Positions 7,447-16,961 of a DNA stretch of 64,000 bases are shown piece by piece; within the stretch, counting starts at the first letter, position 1, and each line of letters opens with the position of its first letter. The notes beneath the pieces are model-generated. The model did not search any database, was not told the origin of the DNA, and saw nothing but the letters and a program-made list of their open reading frames with translations. The stretch is from NCBI RefSeq assembly GCF_001277235.1, contig NZ_CP012266.1, forward strand, positions 744,001 through 808,000. Direction: 5' to 3'. Origin of the DNA: Cronobacter dublinensis subsp. dublinensis LMG 23823 (GTDB lineage Bacteria > Pseudomonadota > Gammaproteobacteria > Enterobacterales > Enterobacteriaceae). Position numbers and translations under genes: made by a program.

Positions 7447-9810
7447 TTACATCGAGCGCTGATACGGCAGAATATTCGAGCGCAGCATCTGCTGGGTGCC
7501 GAGACCGTAGTTGGAACTCAGGCCACGCAGCTCAATGTTGAAGCCGATGACTTCGTCGTATTTGCTCTTGTCGGATTCCCAACCGTTGAGTTTCCGCTCA
7601 TAACCGACGCGAATGGCATAACAGCAGGAGTTATACTGCACGCCGAGCATTTGATCGGCCGCTTCGTTGGCATTCGTGTCGTAGTAGTACGCGCCCACCA
7701 CCGACCAGCGATCCACAATCGGCCAGCTCGCCGTCATGCCCACCTGATTGATACCGTCTTTATACTGTTCTGCCGTCGAATAGGAAGGCAGCGTCGCCTG
7801 AATGTACTCAGGGCTGGCGTAACGGTAGTTCAGCTGTACCACACGATCTTCATCGCGATGATATTCAAGCACGCCGTTGCCGGTGGCGACGTTCGCAAGA
7901 CGCGCGTCATACTGCACGCCGCCGCGCAGACCCCAGCGATCGCTGATGCGCCAGTAGGTGTCGCCCGCCCAGACCATCGAGCCGGTATCTTTATTCTTCT
8001 CCCAGTTGATATCGTCATCGCCGGTACGGGACTGGGTGAAGTAGTAGATTTGACCCACAGAAACGTTAAAACGTTCAACGGAGGCGTCGTCATAAACGCG
8101 CGACGTGACGCCGGTCGTGACCTGGTTCGCGGAGGCGATACGGTCGAGGCCGCCATAGGTACGGTCGCGGAACAGGCCGGAGTAATCGGACTGCAGCAGC
8201 GAAGAGTCGTAGTTGTTAATAGTGCTCTGATCGCGGTACGGCACGTAGAGATACTGGGCACGCGGCTCCAGCGTCTGGGTAAAGCCGTCGCCGATAAGGC
8301 TGGCGTCGCGCTCAAATACCATTTTGCCGTCGAGCTTAAACTGCGGAAGGACGCGGTTAACGGAGTCTTCCAGGTTGTTCGCCGCCTCGTTGCTGCCGCC
8401 GCGATACGCCCGGTAGCGTTCCAGATTATCCTGCTGATAGTGGGTCGCCAGCAGCTTCGCTTCGGCATTCAGGCTGCCCCAGTCGTTAGACATCGGCAGG
8501 TTGATGGTCGGCTCAAGATGCAGACGCGTCGCTTCCGGCAGGTTTTCGTTCACGTTAGTGAAGTGGACCGCCTGCGCGTAGAGGCGAGCATCAAACGGGC
8601 CGACGTCGTTCTGGTAGAAGTTGACATCCAGTTGCGGCTCGGCGCGGTAGGCGCTGCCCCGGTTAGCATCGAAGACCTGGAACTGGCGCGCGGAAAGCGT
8701 TGCGTCGAAGTCCTGCACCGCATAGCCAACGCTGAAGAACTGCGTCGCGTAGCCGTCGGTACTTGAGCCGTATTTAGAATTAAAATCGTTGAAGTAGCTG
8801 GTGTCGCTGACTTTGGTGTAGTTAACGTTAAAGCGCCACACCTGATCCATCACGCCGCCATGCTGCCAGTAGAACAGCCAGCGGTGTTTATCACCCATTT
8901 CCGGATGCTCGTCCTGATAGACGTTATCGGAAGGCAGATAATCGAACTCCATCAGGCCCGCGCCCGCACGGGTCAGGTAGCGGAATTCATTCTGCCACTG
9001 CACATTGCCGCGCTTATGCATATAGTGCGGCGTAATGGTGGCGTCGAAGTTCGGCGCGATATTCCAGTAGTACGGTAAGGAAAACTCGAAATAGTTGCTT
9101 TTACTGTACTGCGCGTTCGGGATCAGGAAGCCTGAGCGGCGTTTGTCGCCGACCGGCAGCTGTAAATAAGGGCTGTAGAACACCGGCACCGGGCCAAGCT
9201 TAAAGCGCGCGTTCCAGATTTCCGCGACCTGCTCTTCACGGTCGTGGATCACTTCGCTGCCGACTACGCTCCAGGTGTCAGAGCCCGGCAGACACGACGT
9301 AAAGGAGCCGTTTTCCAGGATGGTGTAGCGGTTTTGACCGCGCTGCTTCATGACATCCGCAGTACCGCGTCCCTGACGGCCAACCATCTGGTAGTCGCCC
9401 TGCCAGACGTTCGTATCTTTAGTATTTAAATTTGCCCACGCTTTAGGACCTTTCAGGATGACCTGATTGTCATCATAGTGCACATTACCCAGGGCATCGA
9501 CCGTGCGCACGGGCTCTGGCTGGCCTTCCGCTTGTTTCTGATGAAGCTGCACTTCATCCGCCTGCAGGCGACCATTACCTTGCTGAATATCCACATTACC
9601 GGTAAACACCGCGTCGTCCGGGTAGTTACCTTTAGCGTGATCGGCGTTAATCGTCACCGGCAGCTGGTTAGGCTCGCCCTGCACCAGAGGACGGTTGTAG
9701 GTGGGAATGCCAAGCTTACACTGAGAAGCAAGATCGGCAGCCATGCCTTGTTGGCTGTAAAGGGCTGTGCCAATCATGGTGGCCAGCAAGGTGGGAATAC
9801 GTTTTTTCAT
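7447..9810 (-). CDS. lptD: LPS-assembly outer-membrane protein LptD
   Basis: With LptE, inserts lipopolysaccharide into the outer leaflet of the outer membrane. I chose MKKRIPTLLATM at 9810 as start; the frame runs nine codons further but the signal peptide (residues 1-24, ending GMAA) begins here. The 787-residue mature-plus-signal protein has an N-terminal OstA/jellyroll domain and a large C-terminal beta-barrel. The disulphide cysteines are visible: C31, one near residue 173 (FTSCLPGS) and the C-C pair in NSCCYAIR. A loop near RYRAYRGGSNEAANN is longer than in E. coli. It is first in its operon. Confidence 0.98.
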   Translation of the reverse strand: MKKRIPTLLATMIGTALYSQQGMAADLASQCKLGIPTYNRPLVQGEPNQLPVTINADHAKGNYPDDAVFTGNVDIQQGNGRLQADEVQLHQKQAEGQPEPVRTVDALGNVHYDDNQVILKGPKAWANLNTKDTNVWQGDYQMVGRQGRGTADVMKQRGQNRYTILENGSFTSCLPGSDTWSVVGSEVIHDREEQVAEIWNARFKLGPVPVFYSPYLQLPVGDKRRSGFLIPNAQYSKSNYFEFSLPYYWNIAPNFDATITPHYMHKRGNVQWQNEFRYLTRAGAGLMEFDYLPSDNVYQDEHPEMGDKHRWLFYWQHGGVMDQVWRFNVNYTKVSDTSYFNDFNSKYGSSTDGYATQFFSVGYAVQDFDATLSARQFQVFDANRGSAYRAEPQLDVNFYQNDVGPFDARLYAQAVHFTNVNENLPEATRLHLEPTINLPMSNDWGSLNAEAKLLATHYQQDNLERYRAYRGGSNEAANNLEDSVNRVLPQFKLDGKMVFERDASLIGDGFTQTLEPRAQYLYVPYRDQSTINNYDSSLLQSDYSGLFRDRTYGGLDRIASANQVTTGVTSRVYDDASVERFNVSVGQIYYFTQSRTGDDDINWEKNKDTGSMVWAGDTYWRISDRWGLRGGVQYDARLANVATGNGVLEYHRDEDRVVQLNYRYASPEYIQATLPSYSTAEQYKDGINQVGMTASWPIVDRWSVVGAYYYDTNANEAADQMLGVQYNSCCYAIRVGYERKLNGWESDKSKYDEVIGFNIELRGLSSNYGLGTQQMLRSNILPYQRSM

Positions 9811-9993
9811 ACGAGTTATTCGTGGTTCCATCATCAATGGCTTCGCGTCGGCAAACGGTCAGAGACTAACTTACTCATCACTACAGCGCCAGTGTTATCC
9901 TGTCTGCTTTTCTGCCTGCCGGTTAGGCACCGCTTTAAATGGCAGGTATGATAAAGGAATTTCTGGCTGACGGCATGACGATTTGGGGAGTAT

Positions 9994-10812
9994 ATGCAGT
10001 ATTGGGGAAAACTGGTTGGAGGGCTCACCGGGCTGCTGGTCGGCGGTGGAGTCTGGGGCGTCATCCTCGGCCTGGTGATAGGCCATATGATAGACAAAGC
10101 GCGCAGCCGCCGTACCGTCTGGTTCACCAGCCAGCAGGAACGTCAGTCGCTCTTCTTCGCCACCACGTTTGAGGTGATGGGACACCTGACCAAATCGAAA
10201 GGTCGTGTCACCGAAGCCGATATTCAGGTGGCGACGCAGTTTATGGATCGCATGAACCTGCACGGGACGTCGCGAGACGCAGCCCGCAACGCGTTTCGCG
10301 TCGGCAAGGAGAATGACTATCCGCTGCGCGATAAAATGCGTCAGCTGCGCAGCGTCTGTTTTGGCCGCTTCGATCTGATTCGGATGTTTCTGGAAATTCA
10401 GATCCAGACCGCCTTCGCGGACGGCTCGCTGCACCCGAAAGAGCGCGACGTGCTGTATGTGATTGGCGAGGAGCTGGGCATTTCCCGCATGCAGTTCGAT
10501 CAGTTCCTGCGCATGATGCAGGGCGGCGCGCAGTTTGGCGGCGGTCAGCAATCCTGGGGCAGCGGCAGCGGCGAGCCGCAACAGGCTTCGCGCGCGCCGA
10601 CGCTGGAAGACGCCTGCAACGTGCTGGGCGTTAAAACCACCGACGACGCGACGACCATCAAGCGCGCTTACCGCAAGCAGATGAGCGAGCATCACCCTGA
10701 CAAGCTGGTCGCTAAAGGCCTGCCGCCGCAGATGATGCAAATGGCGCAGGAAAAAGCGCAGGAAATCCAGAAAGCCTACGATCTCATCAAAACGGCGAAA
10801 GGGTTTCGTTAA
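9994..10812 (+). CDS. djlA: Membrane-anchored DnaK co-chaperone DjlA
   Basis: J-domain protein that stimulates DnaK and, in E. coli, links to the Rcs envelope-stress pathway and capsule. Its 272 residues comprise one glycine-rich N-terminal transmembrane segment (about 7-30), a TerB-like central domain (ATTFEVMGHLTKSKGRVTE onward), a short Gly/Gln linker and a C-terminal J domain with the HPD tripeptide at 234-236. The start has a GGGAG ribosome site 4-5 bases upstream. It is divergent from lptD. Confidence 0.97.
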   Translation: MQYWGKLVGGLTGLLVGGGVWGVILGLVIGHMIDKARSRRTVWFTSQQERQSLFFATTFEVMGHLTKSKGRVTEADIQVATQFMDRMNLHGTSRDAARNAFRVGKENDYPLRDKMRQLRSVCFGRFDLIRMFLEIQIQTAFADGSLHPKERDVLYVIGEELGISRMQFDQFLRMMQGGAQFGGGQQSWGSGSGEPQQASRAPTLEDACNVLGVKTTDDATTIKRAYRKQMSEHHPDKLVAKGLPPQMMQMAQEKAQEIQKAYDLIKTAKGFR

Positions 10813-10844
10813 GACAACCTCGCGCCATGACCGTTGGGCCATAA

Positions 10845-10872
10845 AAAAAGAGACGCTTTTGCGTCTCTTTTT
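10845..10872. terminator. Bidirectional terminator between djlA and rluA
   Basis: Perfect 12-base inverted repeat AAAAAGAGACGC / GCGTCTCTTTTT with a TTTT loop between convergent genes. Confidence 0.85.
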
Positions 10873-10894
10873 CTTTTTACGGGTCACGGACGGT

Positions 10895-11551
10895 TTAAAA
10901 ATCCGCGGGCGCCCGGAACGTCATCGGCGTGCCGTAGGCCGGGTGGGTAATGGTGAGCTGTTCGGCGTGCAGCAACAGGCGCGGCGCCAGTGCGAGCGCC
11001 TGCGGGGTAGCGTAAAACTTATCCCCGAGGATCGGATGCCCAAGCGCCATCATATGTACGCGCAACTGATGCGAACGCCCGGTAATGGGCTTAAGCAGCA
11101 CGCGGGCGGTGTGGTCATCCGCGTACTCCAGCACCTCGTACTCGGTTTGCGCCGCCTTGCCGGTTTCGAAGCAGACCTTCTGCTTTGGCCGGTTCGGCCA
11201 GTCGCAAATCAGCGGCAAATCCACCACGCCTTCCGCCTTCTCCGGGTGTCCCCAGACGCGCGCCACGTACTGCTTTTTCGGCTCGCGTTCGCGAAACTGC
11301 CGCTTGAGCTCGCGCTCCGCGGCTTTAGTCAGCGCGACGGCAATCACCCCGCTGGTGGCCATATCCAGGCGATGCACCGACTCCGCCGTCGGGAAATCGC
11401 GCTGAATACGGGTCATCACGCTGTCTTTATGCTCGTCGAGTCGCCCCGGCACGGAGAGTAAACCGCTCGGTTTATTCACCACCATGATGTGTTCATCCTG
11501 ATAAAGGATGAGCAGCCAGGGATCCTGCGGCGGGTTGTAGACGTCCAGCAT
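10895..11551 (-). CDS. rluA: Dual-specificity 23S rRNA/tRNA pseudouridine synthase RluA
   Basis: Makes pseudouridine 746 in 23S rRNA and pseudouridine 32 in several tRNAs. The 218-residue product carries the catalytic HRLD motif at residues 60-63 (Asp63) and the family PITGRSHQLRVHM stretch. The N-terminal few residues differ from E. coli (MLDVYNPP versus MGMENYNPP), so the start is slightly uncertain. It sits 12 bases after rapA on the same strand and probably forms a unit with it. Confidence 0.97.
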   Translation of the reverse strand: MLDVYNPPQDPWLLILYQDEHIMVVNKPSGLLSVPGRLDEHKDSVMTRIQRDFPTAESVHRLDMATSGVIAVALTKAAERELKRQFREREPKKQYVARVWGHPEKAEGVVDLPLICDWPNRPKQKVCFETGKAAQTEYEVLEYADDHTARVLLKPITGRSHQLRVHMMALGHPILGDKFYATPQALALAPRLLLHAEQLTITHPAYGTPMTFRAPADF

Positions 11552-11563
11552 GTTTCGCTCCGG

Positions 11564-14470
11564 TTACTGGTGGGTCACCACGATGAGACGCAGCGCATCC
11601 AGCCGCCAGCTCGCCTGGTTGAGATTCTCCAGCACCTGCTGGCGGTTTTGCTCGATAGCCGCCAGCTCGTCGTCGCGAATGTTCGGGTTCACGGCGCGCA
11701 GCGCTTCGAGGCGCGACAGTTCGGCGGTGAGCTTGTCATCGGCTTCCTGGCGCGCCGCGTCGATAAGCTCGCGGGCCGCTTTTTCCACCTGGGCTTCGCC
11801 GCCCTGAATGATCGCGTGCACTTCCTGCTGTACCGCATTCACCAGCTTGCTGCCGGTGTGGCGGTTAACGGCGCTCAGCTGGCGGTTGAAGCTTTCAAAC
11901 TCCACCTGGCCTGCCAGGTTATTGCCGTTTTTATCGAGCAGCATGCGCACCGGCGTCGGCGGCAGGAAGCGGTTGAGCTGCAGCTGCTTCGGCGCTTTGG
12001 CTTCCACCACGTAGATAAGCTCCAGCAGCAGCGTGCCGACCGGCAGCGCCTTGTTCTTCAGCAGAGAAATCGTGCAACTGCCAGTATCGCCGGAGAGGAT
12101 AAGATCCAGACCGTTGCGGATAAGCGGATGCTCCCAGGTGATGAACTGCGCGTCTTCGCGCGACAGCGCCACGTCACGGCTAAAGGTGATGGTGCAGCCA
12201 TCTTCCGGCAGGCCAGGGAAATCCGGCACCAGCATGTGATCGGACGGCGTCAGCACAATCATATGCTCGCCGCGGTCGTCCTGATTAATGCCCACGATGT
12301 CGAACAGGTTCATGGCGAAGTTCACAAGCCCCGTATCGTCATCCTGTTCGGCGATGGCGTCAGCGAGCTGCTGGGCTTTTTCGCCGCCGTTGGAGTGGAT
12401 CTCCAGCAGGCGATCGCGGCCCTGTTCCAGCTGCGCTTTCAGTTCATCATGCTGTTTGCGGCACGCCTGAATGAGGTCGTCAAAGCCCTCGGTGTTTTCC
12501 GGCGCGGCCAGATAACCAATCAGCTGCTCATAAACGCTGTCGTAGATGGCGCGGCCGGTCGGGCAGGTATGCTCGAACGCGTCCAGGCCTTCGTGATACC
12601 AGCGCACCAGCACCGACTGCGCGGTTTTTTCGAGGTACGGCACGTGGATCTGAATATCGTGCGCCTGGCCGATACGATCCAGACGGCCGATACGTTGCTC
12701 CAGCAGATCGGGGTTGAACGGCAAGTCGAACATCACCAGCTGGCTTGCGAACTGGAAGTTGCGCCCTTCGGAGCCGATTTCCGAGCACAGCAGCACCTGC
12801 GCGCCGGTATCTTCTTCGGCAAACCAGGCCGCCGCGCGGTCGCGCTCGATAATCGACATGCCTTCATGGAACACGGCGGCGCGGATGCCTTCGCGCTCGC
12901 GCAGCACCTGCTCCAGCTGCAGCGCGGTGGCCGCTTTGGCGCAGATCACCAGCACTTTTTGCGAGCGATGGCTGGTGAGGTAGCCCATCAGCCACTCCAC
13001 GCGCGGGTCGAAGTTCCACCAGGTGCCGCTGTCGCCTTCAAACTCCTGATAAATCTGCTCAGGGTAGAGCATATCGCGCGCGCGTTCTTCGGCAGATTTA
13101 CGCGCGCCCATGATGCCGGAGACTTTAATGGCGGTCTGGTACTGGGTCGGCAGCGGCAGCTTAATGGTGTGCAGCTCGCGCTGCGGGAAGCCTTTCACGC
13201 CGTTGCGGGTGTTACGGAACAGCACACGGCTGGTGCCGTGGCGGTCCATCAGCATTGAGACCAGCTCCTGACGCGCGGCACCAGCGCCGTCGCGGTCGCT
13301 GTTGGCGGTTTGCAGCAGCGGCTCGATATCCTGCTCGCCAATCAGCTCGCTTAAGGTGTTGAGCTGTTCATCGCTAAGGTGCGTGCCCGCCAGCAGCAGC
13401 GCGACGGCGTCCGCCACCGGGCGGTAGTTCTGCTGCTCTTCGACAAACTGCGCGAAATCGTGGAAACGGCTCGGGTCCAGCAGGCGCAGGCGCGCGAAGT
13501 GGCTCTCCATGCCGAGCTGTTCCGGCGTCGCGGTCAGCAGCAGCACGCCCGCCACGCGTTCGGCCAGTTGTTCAATCGCCTGATATTCGCGGCTCGGCGC
13601 GTCCTCGCTCCAGACCAGGTGGTGCGCTTCGTCCACCACCAGCAGGTCCCACTCGGCGTCGCACAGGTGCTCAAGGCGCTGCTTATTACGGCGCACGAAA
13701 TCGAGCGAGCAGATGACCAGCTGTTCGGTGTCGAACGGGTTGTCAGATTCGTGCTGGGCTTCGGTATAGCGCTCGTCGTCGAACAGCGAAAAACGCAGGT
13801 TGAAGCGGCGCAGCATCTCCACCAGCCACTGGTGCTGGAGCGTTTCCGGCACGACAATCAGCACGCGCTCGGCAGCGCCCGCAAGCAGCTGCTGATGAAT
13901 GATCATCCCGGCTTCGATGGTTTTGCCGAGGCCTACTTCGTCCGCCAGCAGGACGCGCGGCGCATGGCGGCGGCCCACGTCGTTGGCGATATTCAGCTGG
14001 TGCGGGATAAGGTTAGTGCGCTGGCCGCGCAGGCCGCTCCACGGCATCCGGTACTGTTCGCTCTGGTATTTGCGGGCGCGAAAGCGCAGGGCGAAACGGT
14101 CCATGCGGTCAATCTGACCGGCGAACAGACGGTCCTGCGGTTTGCTGAACACCAGCTTGCTGTCGAGGAACACTTCGCGCAGCGTGACATTTTCCTCAAG
14201 CGTATCCAGACGGGTGCCGATATAAATAAGTAAGCCGTTCTCTTCCTTTACTTCAGCCACTTTCAACTGCCAGCCTTCGTGGCTGGTCACGGTATCGCCG
14301 GGGTTGAACATCACGCGAGTGACCGGGGAGTCATTTCGGGCATACAGACGATTTTCACCGGTAGCCGGGAAAAGCAGGGTCACCATGCGGGCGTCGATCG
14401 CCACCACGGTGCCCAGTCCCAGTTCGCTTTCCGTATCGCTGATCCAGCGTTGACCAAGTGTAAAAGGCAT
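11564..14470 (-). CDS. rapA: RNA polymerase-associated SWI2/SNF2 ATPase RapA (HepA)
   Basis: Binds RNA polymerase and recycles it from post-transcription complexes by ATP-driven translocation. The 968-residue length equals E. coli RapA. After N-terminal Tudor-like subdomains it shows Walker A GLGKT at 180-184, DEAH at about 280-283, the LLLTATPEQLG motif III and, in the second RecA lobe, GSEGRNFQFASQ and QRIGRLDRIGQ. The strong 589-codon antisense frame across it is a codon-bias shadow. It sits upstream of rluA and downstream of polB. Confidence 0.98.
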   Translation of the reverse strand: MPFTLGQRWISDTESELGLGTVVAIDARMVTLLFPATGENRLYARNDSPVTRVMFNPGDTVTSHEGWQLKVAEVKEENGLLIYIGTRLDTLEENVTLREVFLDSKLVFSKPQDRLFAGQIDRMDRFALRFRARKYQSEQYRMPWSGLRGQRTNLIPHQLNIANDVGRRHAPRVLLADEVGLGKTIEAGMIIHQQLLAGAAERVLIVVPETLQHQWLVEMLRRFNLRFSLFDDERYTEAQHESDNPFDTEQLVICSLDFVRRNKQRLEHLCDAEWDLLVVDEAHHLVWSEDAPSREYQAIEQLAERVAGVLLLTATPEQLGMESHFARLRLLDPSRFHDFAQFVEEQQNYRPVADAVALLLAGTHLSDEQLNTLSELIGEQDIEPLLQTANSDRDGAGAARQELVSMLMDRHGTSRVLFRNTRNGVKGFPQRELHTIKLPLPTQYQTAIKVSGIMGARKSAEERARDMLYPEQIYQEFEGDSGTWWNFDPRVEWLMGYLTSHRSQKVLVICAKAATALQLEQVLREREGIRAAVFHEGMSIIERDRAAAWFAEEDTGAQVLLCSEIGSEGRNFQFASQLVMFDLPFNPDLLEQRIGRLDRIGQAHDIQIHVPYLEKTAQSVLVRWYHEGLDAFEHTCPTGRAIYDSVYEQLIGYLAAPENTEGFDDLIQACRKQHDELKAQLEQGRDRLLEIHSNGGEKAQQLADAIAEQDDDTGLVNFAMNLFDIVGINQDDRGEHMIVLTPSDHMLVPDFPGLPEDGCTITFSRDVALSREDAQFITWEHPLIRNGLDLILSGDTGSCTISLLKNKALPVGTLLLELIYVVEAKAPKQLQLNRFLPPTPVRMLLDKNGNNLAGQVEFESFNRQLSAVNRHTGSKLVNAVQQEVHAIIQGGEAQVEKAARELIDAARQEADDKLTAELSRLEALRAVNPNIRDDELAAIEQNRQQVLENLNQASWRLDALRLIVVTHQ

Positions 14471-14518
14471 ATATATCGGCTCTATTCTCTTATCAAATGT
14501 GCAGGCAATAGTATGACT

Positions 14519-14538
14519 CCCGCCTGCGCGCAGGCGGG
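14519..14538. repeat. Perfect 20-base palindrome between polB and rapA
   Basis: CCCGCCTGCGCGCAGGCGGG is identical to its reverse complement. It lies in the 133-base gap between the polB stop and the rapA start. There is no T-run, so it is not a canonical terminator; a REP-like or rho-assisted stem-loop is possible. Confidence 0.6.
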
Positions 14539-14603
14539 GTGTCGCAATCAGGGTGATGTGAAAAGGGCGCTATGGTACTGGATGGCAGGACGTTCGTCAC
14601 GCG

Positions 14604-16691
14604 TCAAAAAAGCCCCATCTGCCCTGTCATCAGTGTAGCAAAGTCATCTTCCATGAAGGGTAAGATCCCATCGGCGACGGGCTCTAACTGCTTCGTTAAA
14701 TAGTGATCGTAGTCGAGCGCGCCCTGCTGATAATCCACCGGCTCCGGGCCGTTTACCGTCCAGACATATTTAATGGTGCCGCGGTTCTGATACTGCGCCG
14801 GACGTCCGAGGCGCGCGTTATGCTCATCGGCCAGCCGCGCCGCGCGAACATGCGGCGGCACGTTGCGCTGATATTCGCTGAGCGGGCGGCGCAGGCGCTT
14901 GCGATAGACCAGTCTGTCGTCCAGTTCGCCCGCCATCAGCCGGGCGATGGTATCGCGGATGTAATCCTGATACGGCTCGCGGCGAAAAATCCGCAGGTAG
15001 AGATCCTGCTGGAACTGCTGGGCAAGCGGCGTCCAGTCGGTACGCACTGTTTCAAGCCCTTTAAACACCATGCGCTGGCGGTCTCCTTCCTGAATCAGCC
15101 CCGCGTAGCGCTTCTTGCTGCCGGTCTCCGCGCCGCGGATCGTCGGCATCAGAAAACGGCAGAAGTGGGTTTCAAACTCCAGCTCCAGCGCGCTCTCAAG
15201 CCCCATGCTCTCCTGCAGATGCTGTTTCCACCACGCGTTAACGTGCGCCACCAGCCGCTGGCCTGTCTGCGCGGCCTCCGCTTCGCCGTGCGGGCTTTTC
15301 AGCCACACGAAGGTGGAGTCGGTGTCGCCGTAAATCACCGTGTAACCCTGCGCTTCGATAAGCGCTTTGGTCTGACGCATGATGTCATGGCCGCGCATGG
15401 TAATAGAAGAGGCGAGGCGCGGGTCGAAGAAGCGGCACGCGCTGGTGCCGAGCACGCCGTAAAACGCATTCATAATGATTTTCAGGGCCTGGGAGAGCGG
15501 TTTGTTGCCAAGCCGTTTGGCCTCTTCGCGCCCCTGCCAGATCTGCGTGACGATTGCCGGCAGGCAGTGCGTTTTGCGCGAAAACCAGGCGCCGATAAAG
15601 CCTTCCACGCTCGCCGCGCTGTGCGGCGCGCCGAGCCCTTCCACCAGACCGACCGGGTCGATAAGAAAGGTGCGAATAATCGACGGGTAGAGGCTTTTGT
15701 AATCCAGCACCAGCACCGAGTCATACAGGCCGGGCTGCGAATCCATCACATAGCCGCCGGGGCTTGCCTGCGGCGGCACCGCGCCGAGGTTCGGCGCCAC
15801 GAAGCCCGCGCGGTGCATACGCGGAAAATAGAGGTGGCTGAACGCCGCCACCGAACCGCCGTGCCGGTCAACGGGCAGGCCGTTGACCGTGGCGCGCTCC
15901 AGCAGAAACGGCATAATCTCCGTTTTATGGAAAATGCGCGTCACCAGCTCGCAGTCTTTCAGGTTATAGGTGGCGAGCGCGGGTTTGTCTTCGGCGAAAC
16001 GGCGGTCAATCTCCTCCATGCGCTGCCACGGATTGTCGATGGCTTTGCCTTCGCCGAGCAGCTCCTGCGACACCGCCTCCAGCGAAAACGACGAGAAATT
16101 CCAGAAGGCGGATTTTAGCGCCTCGATGCCGTCGATAATCAGCCGCCCGGGCGCCTGTGCGAAAAACACGCCGTTTTTAAACCCGTGCTCGCGCCACTCC
16201 AGATCGCTGCCGCCGCGACCGAGCCGCAGCGGCACGCCGTAGCGCTCGGCATGTTTTTGCAGCATACGCAGATCGAACTGGACGACGTTCCAGCCTATCA
16301 GCACGTCCGGATCGTGCCGGGCGAACCAGGCGTTGAGCTTTTCAATCAGCTGCGGGCGGCTTGCGACATATTCCAGTTCGAAATCGAGACCAGAGGCGTC
16401 GCCGTTCTCCGGCCCGAGCATGTACACCACGCGGGAGCCGCAGCCTTCGAGACCAATGCAGTACAGCTCGCCGTGGCGGGTGGTTTCGATATCCAGCGAC
16501 ACCCATTTGAGCGGCGGGCGATAGTGCGGATTGGGTTTCAGGCGGGCGTTAATTAACCGGTCGCCCTGACGCTCGCCGCTGACCCACACGGGGGCGGTGA
16601 TAAAGCGCTCCATCAGAAAGCGCTCCGGTGGGCGGATATCCGCCTCGTAGACCGTTACGCCGTTCTCGCGCAGCAGCTTATCAAGGCGCAT
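14604..16691 (-). CDS. polB: DNA polymerase II, main part of a 5'-frameshifted polB
   Basis: B-family DNA polymerase of SOS translesion and replication-restart synthesis. This 695-codon frame starts at MRLDKLLRENGVTVYEAD, which matches residue 90 of the 783-residue E. coli protein. Core motifs are intact: exonuclease DIETTRHGELY, polymerase motif A DYKSLYPSII and motif C YGDTDSTF. The preceding residues RASHRQL also match but lie in a frame not joined to the real N-terminus (see the fragment at 16681-16905). No Shine-Dalgarno precedes the ATG at 16691. If translated, the protein would lack most of the N-terminal domain; I regard polB as probably broken, though a shortened enzyme made by re-initiation is possible. 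Confidence 0.85.
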   Translation of the reverse strand: MRLDKLLRENGVTVYEADIRPPERFLMERFITAPVWVSGERQGDRLINARLKPNPHYRPPLKWVSLDIETTRHGELYCIGLEGCGSRVVYMLGPENGDASGLDFELEYVASRPQLIEKLNAWFARHDPDVLIGWNVVQFDLRMLQKHAERYGVPLRLGRGGSDLEWREHGFKNGVFFAQAPGRLIIDGIEALKSAFWNFSSFSLEAVSQELLGEGKAIDNPWQRMEEIDRRFAEDKPALATYNLKDCELVTRIFHKTEIMPFLLERATVNGLPVDRHGGSVAAFSHLYFPRMHRAGFVAPNLGAVPPQASPGGYVMDSQPGLYDSVLVLDYKSLYPSIIRTFLIDPVGLVEGLGAPHSAASVEGFIGAWFSRKTHCLPAIVTQIWQGREEAKRLGNKPLSQALKIIMNAFYGVLGTSACRFFDPRLASSITMRGHDIMRQTKALIEAQGYTVIYGDTDSTFVWLKSPHGEAEAAQTGQRLVAHVNAWWKQHLQESMGLESALELEFETHFCRFLMPTIRGAETGSKKRYAGLIQEGDRQRMVFKGLETVRTDWTPLAQQFQQDLYLRIFRREPYQDYIRDTIARLMAGELDDRLVYRKRLRRPLSEYQRNVPPHVRAARLADEHNARLGRPAQYQNRGTIKYVWTVNGPEPVDYQQGALDYDHYLTKQLEPVADGILPFMEDDFATLMTGQMGLF

Positions 16692-16905
16692 CAGCTGGCG
16701 GTGCGAAGCGCGCGTCGTTCTCCTGCGTCAGCAGGCTTTCGGCGCGCGGACGTTCGGCCTGCGGGATAAACGCCACCGACTCCTGCGGCGGCAGGCAAAC
16801 CCGCAGCGGCCCGGCGTCCGTCGCCAGCCAGAATTCAATCTCTGTGCCCTGCGGGGTATCCCGCCAGTGTCGGCTTAAAATAAACCCCTGATGCGCTTCA
16901 GCCAC
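16681..16905 (-). pseudogene. polB: N-terminal fragment of polB, cut off by a frameshifting deletion
   Basis: GTG-started 74-codon frame beginning MAEAHQGFILSRHWRDTPQG, clearly the start of DNA polymerase II, and tracking the E. coli protein to about residue 63. It then runs out of frame (RFAPPADAP, stop). Compared with E. coli, about 59 bases (20 codons, equivalent to residues about 64-83) are missing between GCGCGCTTC and the RASHRQL codons. The repeated GCGCTT at the junction suggests slippage between short direct repeats. The fragment's TGA lies just beyond the ATG at 16691, so the two frames overlap by 11 bases. Confidence 0.85.
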
Positions 16906-16918
16906 GCTGCGTACTCAC

Positions 16919-16948
16919 GTAAAAAACCAGGCGTGATTATAGCCTGGT
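16919..16948 (-). terminator. Terminator-like hairpin after araD, ahead of polB
   Basis: On the minus strand AACCAGGC / GCCTGGTT with a 9-base loop is followed by TTTT, a good rho-independent terminator for araBAD. Its loop contains TATAAT, so on the same strand it overlaps a possible polB -10. Confidence 0.7.
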
Positions 16949-16961
16949 TGAGGGTGTTTTG

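Noticed and set aside
9811..9993. SigmaE promoter for lptD
   Set aside because: A TCTGA-like -10 is visible but no GGAACTT-type -35 at suitable spacing, so I do not claim it.
11489..13258. 589-codon plus-strand frame antisense to rapA
   Set aside because: Mirror of a real GC-biased gene; low-complexity His/Arg/Ala-rich translation with no family features. The same holds for long antisense frames over lptD (7651-8766), polB (14703-16118), araA (18045-19148), araB (19372-20841), leuC (30239-31795) and leuA (33303-34556).
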